This document shows positions 58,975 through 64,000 of a stretch of DNA of 64,000 nt, in pieces. The notes under the pieces were generated by a model that made no database searches, was not told where the DNA came from, and was given only the letters and a program-made list of their open reading frames with translations. Made by a program: the position numbers and the translations under genes. Source of the DNA: Parabacteroides goldsteinii DSM 19448 = WAL 12034. Lineage in GTDB: Bacteria; Bacteroidota; Bacteroidia; Bacteroidales; Tannerellaceae. The stretch is taken from contig NZ_KQ033913.1 of assembly GCF_000969835.1 (NCBI RefSeq), positions 684,859 to 748,858 on the forward strand, given 5' to 3'. Within the stretch, counting starts at the first letter, position 1. Each line of letters starts with the position of its first letter.

Positions 58975-59058
58975 CAAAACATATATGTTTCGTTGACAAA
59001 GCATATATGTTTTGCAATCAAAACTCCTTAGTTTTGTTTTCAAAAGATACTACCTTTC
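58975..59058. repeat. Palindrome array, AAAC...GTTT words, 22-bp pitch
   Basis: Centres at 58983.5, 59005.5, 59027.5 and 59049.5 are exactly 22 bp apart. The palindromes are AAACATATATGTTT, AAGCATATATGTTT, CAAAACTCCTTAGTTTTG and CAAAAGATACTACCTTTC; the cores change but the AAA..TTT flanks stay. It lies in the 470-base gap upstream of permease 4, about 90 bp before that gene's activator sites. A TACCTTTG box at 58936 just before the array might be a housekeeping promoter reading through it, with no gene known to need it. The last copy also makes a ten-pair hairpin with 59071-59080. Confidence 0.55.
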
Positions 59059-59145
59059 AGTTTATGTTATTGAAAGGTAGGAGATTCTTGCGGCTGGTGT
59101 CTGAAACGTCTAATGTGAATACTTTTTGGGGGGGGCGGATAGGAT

Positions 59146-59183
59146 GTAAAAAAACTGGACAGGACTGTCTAATTATTAGACAT
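59146..59183 (+). promoter_or_regulatory. Activator pair before permease 4
   Basis: TGTAAAAAAACTGGACA at 59146-59162 (degenerate) and TGTCTAATTATTAGACA at 59167-59183 are 21 bp apart. The nearer centre is 63 bp from the -24 GG. Confidence 0.75.
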
Positions 59184-59233
59184 ATCTTGAAGTTTTGTTG
59201 TTTTGTATTTTGTTGATATCTAATGTTTTATTG

Positions 59234-59251
59234 TTTTGGCACGTATTTTGG
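59234..59251 (+). promoter_or_regulatory. Sigma-54 promoter of permease 4
   Basis: TTTTGGCACG-TATT-TTGG has the -24 GG at 59238-59239 and a non-consensus GG at -12. The start codon is 47 bases downstream. Confidence 0.65.
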
Positions 59252-59297
59252 TTGTTGGAATGTGTAAATAACTGAAATAACAAAAAATAGTATATCA

Positions 59298-61667
59298 ATG
59301 AGAACGATATTGCGAAACTTTCTGAATGTGCTGCGCCGCTTCAAGATGGCGTCTTTCCTGAATATAGTAGGGTTGTCGGTGGCTTTTACCGCTTTTCTGG
59401 TGATTATGATGCAGGTTGAATATGAGCGGACTTTCGACCGGTGTTATCCGACCGCTTCACGTATTTGCCGGGTGGATATGAATCGGGGGGAAGGGGATAT
59501 TTATGCGTCAGTGATTCCCCAGGCATTGGCGAATGCCGCATTTACTTCGTCTCCGCATATCGAAAGTTATACTTTGCTGAATTCATTTACTGGCAAGCGT
59601 TATGTCATAGTAGGTAAAGGGGAGGAAGAGAAGGGATTTAAAGAACAGTTAATCCCCTGTTATCCGGATTTAGCCAAGGTGTTCGAGCCGACTATCGTGG
59701 AAGGTGTTGCCGCTTGCCTGGAAGATCCGGAAAAGATGATGATTCCTCAAAGCATGGCTCGGCGGATGTTCGGTAACGAATCCGCCATTGGAAAGAGTGT
59801 ACGTGTAAAAGACAAAATACCCTATTGGGACGAGACGAACTTTATCGTCGGAGCTGTCTATGAAGATTTTCCGGAAAACTCGCAGTTGGAAAACGGAATT
59901 TATGCCCGGATGAATAAACGTTACGAAGACGATTGGTTTTCTCAGCAGTTTATGGGATATTTATTGCTCGATTCACCTGAATCTCGTCAGGTGGTGGAGG
60001 ATAACTTCAATAGTACATTCGATTTTGCTAAATATAACGTTAATAAAGAAACCCGCTTGCAACTGATACCTATCATTGATATTTATTATATGCCAGGTCA
60101 GTTAGATGATTTTATTAAGACCGGAAATGTAGATACGATACGGTTGTTGGTATTGATTGCCTTACTGGTTATTGTTATTGCGGGGATCAATTTTACGAAT
60201 TTCAGTACTTCGCTGGCTCCGATGCGGATAAAAAGTATCAATACCCAAAAGGTATTGGGTAGTTCGACAACAAGTCTGCGGGCGAGTTTGGTAGCCGAAG
60301 CGGTATCTATTTGTGTATTTGCCTGCCTGTTGGCCTTTTTATTGACCTGGATATTGAACAGGGCGGAAGTTTTATCGTTCGTTGAAGCGGATACGAATCT
60401 GTTGCATTATATACCGTTGTTGTTTATGATGTTAGGTATTTCTGTTTTATTGGGATTGGTAGCCGGTCTGTATCCGGCATGGTATATGACCTCTTTCCAA
60501 CCGGCACTGGTATTGAAAGGTAGTTTCGGCTTGTCTGCTTCAGGACGGAAGTTGCGTACGGCTTTGATCGGTTTCCAGTATGTCGTTTCCATCGGTTTGA
60601 TCATCGGCTCTTCTTTTATACAGATCCAGAATAACTATATGCGTTCTTATAAGTTGGGATTCGATAAAGACCAGATAGCGATGGTGACGTTGGGAATGGA
60701 AACGGTCAAGAAGTCCGGCGACTTGTTGGTAAATCGTCTCAAGGAATATGCCGGTATTGAAGATGTTGGTTTTGCCAGTACCCTGGTCGGGGCATCGGAT
60801 GTCTATTCTTCTAATTATTTCAGTTATAATAATAACGGTTTTGGCAGTGAAATTATCGATGTGTCATGGAACTTCCTGGATGTGATGGGCATTCCTGTCA
60901 TCAGTGGACGCAACTTCAACCGTTCGGATGCACAAAGTGATTCTACCTATGCTTGTGTTTTTACCAAGCGGGTACTGGATTTCGTTCCCGATATGGAACC
61001 GGGGTGTTCGTTAGCAAAGAATTGGATGGGTACAGGTAATATAGTCGGCTTCATCGACAACATAAAAGTGTCTTCCCTGCGTTCGGAGGATAAGCCGCTA
61101 CTTCTTAAAGTAAAAGCAAATAACATATTACCGGTTTCTTATATACGTATGAAATCCGGAACAAACGTGGAAGAAGCCGTCGCCCATATCCACCGGGTAA
61201 TAGCCGATATCGATCCGGCATATCCGTTCGAGGTGGAGTTTTATGATACGGTATTCAATAATCTGTATCATAAGGAACAGTATCTGAAAAAGATGGTCAC
61301 TTTGTTCAGCTTGCTGGCTATCGTGCTGTCGATCGTGGGTGTCTTTGGACTGGTTGTTTTTGAAACGCAATACAGACGTAAAGAGATCGGAGTGCGTAAA
61401 GTGTTCGGTGCTACAGTAGGGGAGGTTTTGAATATGTTCAACAGGTCTTATCTGCGTATTGTCTCGATCTGTTTTGTGATCGCTGTCCCGTTTGCTTATT
61501 ACGGTGTACATAAATGGCTGGAAAACTTTTCCGATAGGACCCCGATCTATTGGTGGGTGTTTGTGTTGGCTTTCGGCATTGTGGCCGGTATAACCATGCT
61601 GACGGTTACATTCCAGAACTGGAAAGCGGCAAATGAGAATCCGGTGAACAGTGTAAAAAGTGAATAA
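59298..61667 (+). CDS. Large FtsX/MacB-type ABC permease, copy 4
   Basis: The 789-residue protein has an N-terminal helix (about 18-40), two periplasmic domains and two FtsX blocks. The coupling segments are RIKSINTQKVLGSS (near 315) and EIGVRKVFGA (near 700). It is a single-gene unit with its own activator sites and promoter. It is a close paralogue of the next gene (MRTILRNFLNVLRRFKMA against MKTILRNFISVLRRFKMA), a second tandem duplication in the island. Confidence 0.9.
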   Translation: MRTILRNFLNVLRRFKMASFLNIVGLSVAFTAFLVIMMQVEYERTFDRCYPTASRICRVDMNRGEGDIYASVIPQALANAAFTSSPHIESYTLLNSFTGKRYVIVGKGEEEKGFKEQLIPCYPDLAKVFEPTIVEGVAACLEDPEKMMIPQSMARRMFGNESAIGKSVRVKDKIPYWDETNFIVGAVYEDFPENSQLENGIYARMNKRYEDDWFSQQFMGYLLLDSPESRQVVEDNFNSTFDFAKYNVNKETRLQLIPIIDIYYMPGQLDDFIKTGNVDTIRLLVLIALLVIVIAGINFTNFSTSLAPMRIKSINTQKVLGSSTTSLRASLVAEAVSICVFACLLAFLLTWILNRAEVLSFVEADTNLLHYIPLLFMMLGISVLLGLVAGLYPAWYMTSFQPALVLKGSFGLSASGRKLRTALIGFQYVVSIGLIIGSSFIQIQNNYMRSYKLGFDKDQIAMVTLGMETVKKSGDLLVNRLKEYAGIEDVGFASTLVGASDVYSSNYFSYNNNGFGSEIIDVSWNFLDVMGIPVISGRNFNRSDAQSDSTYACVFTKRVLDFVPDMEPGCSLAKNWMGTGNIVGFIDNIKVSSLRSEDKPLLLKVKANNILPVSYIRMKSGTNVEEAVAHIHRVIADIDPAYPFEVEFYDTVFNNLYHKEQYLKKMVTLFSLLAIVLSIVGVFGLVVFETQYRRKEIGVRKVFGATVGEVLNMFNRSYLRIVSICFVIAVPFAYYGVHKWLENFSDRTPIYWWVFVLAFGIVAGITMLTVTFQNWKAANENPVNSVKSE

Positions 61668-61678
61668 TTAATCTAATT

Positions 61679-61716
61679 TGTCTAATTATTTTACACCAGT
61701 GTCTAAAATTTAGACA
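61679..61716 (+). promoter_or_regulatory. Activator pair before permease 5
   Basis: TGTCTAATTATTTTACA at 61679-61695 and TGTCTAAAATTTAGACA at 61700-61716 are 21 bp apart centre to centre; the nearer centre is 64 bp from the -24 GG. The second is identical to the perfect site at 46566. Confidence 0.8.
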
Positions 61717-61768
61717 CATCTGATAACACCTTGATTCGTCAAGGTGTTATTTATTAGATGATTACATG

Positions 61769-61785
61769 TTTGGCATGCGTTTTGA
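61769..61785 (+). promoter_or_regulatory. Sigma-54 promoter of permease 5
   Basis: TTTGGCATG-CGTT-TTGA has the -24 GG at 61772-61773 and GA in place of GC at -12. The start codon is 28 bases downstream. Confidence 0.65.
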
Positions 61786-61812
61786 ACCTATTCGGGTAAA
61801 AATAAATATATA

Positions 61813-64000
61813 ATGAAAACAATTCTTCGAAATTTCATCAGTGTATTACGTCGTTTTAAGATGGCGACGCTTCTTAATATTTTAGGGCTTTCAGTGGCTT
61901 TTTCTGCATTTATGATTATTATGATGCAGGTCGATTATGATCAGAATTTTGACACTTTTCATAATGAAGCCGATAATATCTACCGGGTGGAGCTACAGTG
62001 GGGTAAGGAAACGCCTCAGGCTATTGTAAGCCGGCCCCTGATGGATGTGTTTTTCAACTTTTCACCGCATATCGTTGCCGGAGCCATTAGCTATCCTATC
62101 TATAGTGAGACGGTTTTTATTGTAGATAAGGACGGGAAACAGGATAGTTATATGGAACCGAATATGACTATTTATCCTTCCTTTACCGATGTGTTTACTT
62201 TTGATATGTTGGAAGGAACGAAGGATGCCCTGAAGGACCCGGAAAAGATCTTGATTTCGGAAAGTCAGGCTAAAAAGATATTCGGTACGGAATCGGCTGT
62301 CGGCCGGAGAATGAAAGCGAAAGATACCAGAGGGCGGTTGGCCGGCCTTTTTACCATACCTGAGATGGATTATACGGTGGGAGGTGTCTATAAGGATTTT
62401 CCGGTAAACGGTATCCTCCAGAATGCTGTCTATGTGAAACTGGATGATAAGGAGGGTTTGAATGATTGGGGAAGTTCTAATTATTATGCTTATATCCGTC
62501 TGGATAGCCCCGAAGCCGCAAAGGATTTGACAAACGACTTTCTGGATTATTATAAAAAGCACGAGATAGGGAAAAATATGCCGTGGTCTACCGATGACCT
62601 GAATTTACGGCTGACTCCTTTGACGGAGCTTCATTATGTAACGGATGTTCTTTATGACATGGTTCCTAAGACTAGCCGTCAGACGATATTGGTTCTGATT
62701 GCCATCGCATTTGTTATTATGCTTATTGCCGGTATCAATTTTACCAATTTCAGTACGGCTTTGACTCCGATGCGTATGAAAAGTATCAATACGCAAAAGG
62801 TGCTGGGTAGTTCTAATGCAACATTACAGTTCTCTTTATTGATGGAAGCGGTCTGTATCAGTGTCGTGGCTTTCTTGTTGGCATTATGGATCGTCCGTAT
62901 GACGGCAAGCAGTCCCATAGCAGGCCTGATCAATGCGGATATCTCTTTTTCCGCTCATCCGGTGTTGATTTCGTTGACGGCTCTGCTATCTGTGCTGGTC
63001 GGAGTGCTGGCCGGGATTTATCCGTCTTATTATATGACATCTTTCTCGCCGGCGCTGGTGCTGAAAGGTAATTTCGGACTTTCTCCCAAAGGAAGGGTAT
63101 TGAGGAACGTACTGATCAGTGTGCAGTTCATTTCTTCATTTGTTTTGATTATGGGCGCTATGTTCATGTATTTGCAAAATAACTTTATGCGAACCAGTTC
63201 GTTGGGATACGACAAAGATCAAATCATCGTGACAGACCTGACGGCTACAGTCTTAAACAGTAAAGACGCTTTCACGAATCGTATGAAATCGTTCTCCGGT
63301 ATTGAGGATGTGACCTGTGCGGAGTTTCTGCTGGCCAGCCAGGATCAGTATATGACCTGGGGACGTGAACTGAATGGTAAAAATATTCAGTATCAGGTGA
63401 TGCCGGTCGATCCTTCTTTCCTGAAGGTACTGAATATTGCAGTAAGTGACGGACGGGATTTCCGGGAAGAAGATACTTTGACGGAGCATGGTGCCTATAT
63501 ATTTAATGAACGTGCGCGAAAGACTTACGACATTCAGCTGGGGGATAAGATCGGTGATATGGAGGTGATTGGTTTTGTTCCGGATATCAAGTTCGCTTCT
63601 TTCCGTACGGAGGTGGTTCCGATGGCATTCTTAGTGCGTGGTAAAAGTTATTCGGGAGGTGCGGCGTTTGCATATATCAAGGTAAAAGCCGGTTCGGATA
63701 TGGGAGCAGCCATGGCGCATGTCAAGAATGTAATGAGTGAGATTCATCCGGATTATCCTTTCGACATTACTTTCTTTGATAAAGTGCTGAATAATTTATA
63801 TGAAAAAGAAACGAGTCTGGGAGCATTGATCACATTATTCAGTCTGATAGCCGTCTTTATCTCGATGGTGGGTGTCTTTGGTCTGGTAGTATTCGACAGC
63901 CAGTATCGCAGAAAGGAAATAGGTGTCCGCAAGGTGATGGGGTCTTCCGTGTCGCAGATTCTGATTATGTTTAACAAAACGTATGTCCGTATCCTGTTGA
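61813..64000 (+). CDS. Large FtsX/MacB-type ABC permease, copy 5 (cut by window end)
   Basis: An open frame runs from ATG at 61813 to the last base, about 729 codons, without a stop. It is collinear with copy 4 and has the N-terminal helix (LGLSVAFSAFMIIMMQV), the first periplasmic domain, the SINTQKVLGSS coupling segment (near 325), the second periplasmic domain and the EIGVRKVMGSS segment close to the window end. By comparison about 60 residues are missing. It has its own promoter and activator pair, so it too is a separate unit of the regulon. Confidence 0.9.
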   Translation, partial: MKTILRNFISVLRRFKMATLLNILGLSVAFSAFMIIMMQVDYDQNFDTFHNEADNIYRVELQWGKETPQAIVSRPLMDVFFNFSPHIVAGAISYPIYSETVFIVDKDGKQDSYMEPNMTIYPSFTDVFTFDMLEGTKDALKDPEKILISESQAKKIFGTESAVGRRMKAKDTRGRLAGLFTIPEMDYTVGGVYKDFPVNGILQNAVYVKLDDKEGLNDWGSSNYYAYIRLDSPEAAKDLTNDFLDYYKKHEIGKNMPWSTDDLNLRLTPLTELHYVTDVLYDMVPKTSRQTILVLIAIAFVIMLIAGINFTNFSTALTPMRMKSINTQKVLGSSNATLQFSLLMEAVCISVVAFLLALWIVRMTASSPIAGLINADISFSAHPVLISLTALLSVLVGVLAGIYPSYYMTSFSPALVLKGNFGLSPKGRVLRNVLISVQFISSFVLIMGAMFMYLQNNFMRTSSLGYDKDQIIVTDLTATVLNSKDAFTNRMKSFSGIEDVTCAEFLLASQDQYMTWGRELNGKNIQYQVMPVDPSFLKVLNIAVSDGRDFREEDTLTEHGAYIFNERARKTYDIQLGDKIGDMEVIGFVPDIKFASFRTEVVPMAFLVRGKSYSGGAAFAYIKVKAGSDMGAAMAHVKNVMSEIHPDYPFDITFFDKVLNNLYEKETSLGALITLFSLIAVFISMVGVFGLVVFDSQYRRKEIGVRKVMGSSVSQILIMFNKTYVRILL

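Noticed and set aside
59129..59136. Run of eight G residues as a phase-variable tract
   Set aside because: It is upstream of the activator sites and outside any reading frame, so length changes would not obviously switch anything.

Overview
The window looks like a chromosomal segment of a Bacteroidales bacterium, most likely Parabacteroides or a close relative. The reasons are -7 boxes of the TAnnTTTG type in front of many genes, a DUF6261 protein, a Bacteroidales-type 'putative porin', a 2-oxoacid:ferredoxin oxidoreductase operon, a GH92 mannosidase and a Rho factor with a long disordered insert. The genus is inferred from gene content and style, not from a search.

Layout. 1-5 kb: [NiFe]-hydrogenase maturation genes, hypDC leftward and hypFAB rightward from a shared intergenic region; hypE and the hydrogenase itself are not in the window. 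5-8 kb: an ADP-forming acyl-CoA synthetase, then a serine recombinase whose nucleophile position holds Tyr, and tRNA-Pro(TGG). 8.1-8.9 kb: a gene-free stretch packed with palindromic words. 8.9-16.2 kb: aspS, a Nif3-family gene, a zinc-ribbon coiled-coil gene, tilS and rho. 16-25 kb: a DEAD-box helicase, a PAS histidine kinase, a solute-binding protein, a putative porin and the korDABC-type operon with a small membrane protein inside it. 25-37 kb: a histidine kinase/sigma-54 activator pair, a GH92 mannosidase and a TolC/NEW3-domain/ABC-2 exporter operon behind a sigma-54 promoter. 37.7-43.5 kb: a DUF368 (PopT-type) lipid-carrier transporter, a TPR protein, glnS and an Nramp metal transporter. 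43.7-64 kb: a second sigma-54 activator/kinase pair and a transporter island (TolC, HlyD adaptor, one MacB-like ATPase, five large FtsX-type permeases, the last cut by the window end, and a DUF6261 gene).

How it works together. The right half reads as two parallel sigma-54 circuits. In the larger one, five loci share one architecture: two 17-bp sites of the form TGT-N11-ACA, exactly 21 bp apart centre to centre, with the nearer site 63-65 bp upstream of a -24/-12 promoter. Four of them precede transporter genes. The fifth (37.34-37.66 kb) is followed by a second tandem sigma-54 promoter and then only a short segment ending in a strong terminator, so it probably makes a small RNA. The smaller circuit has a sigma-54 promoter at 30.17 kb preceded by a different word, GGGTAA-N4-TTACCC.

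The most unusual feature is a series of intergenic arrays of short palindromes at fixed pitch (21, 22, 23 or 42 bp), each array using its own word, at 8.44, 31.85, 43.61, 54.30 and 58.98 kb. Spacers are not conserved, so these are not simple tandem duplications. They are separate from three other intergenic hairpin families also present (octamer-based hairpins, 'CACGGATT' hairpins, and a 150-bp inverted repeat). All intervals were read by eye and should be confirmed computationally.
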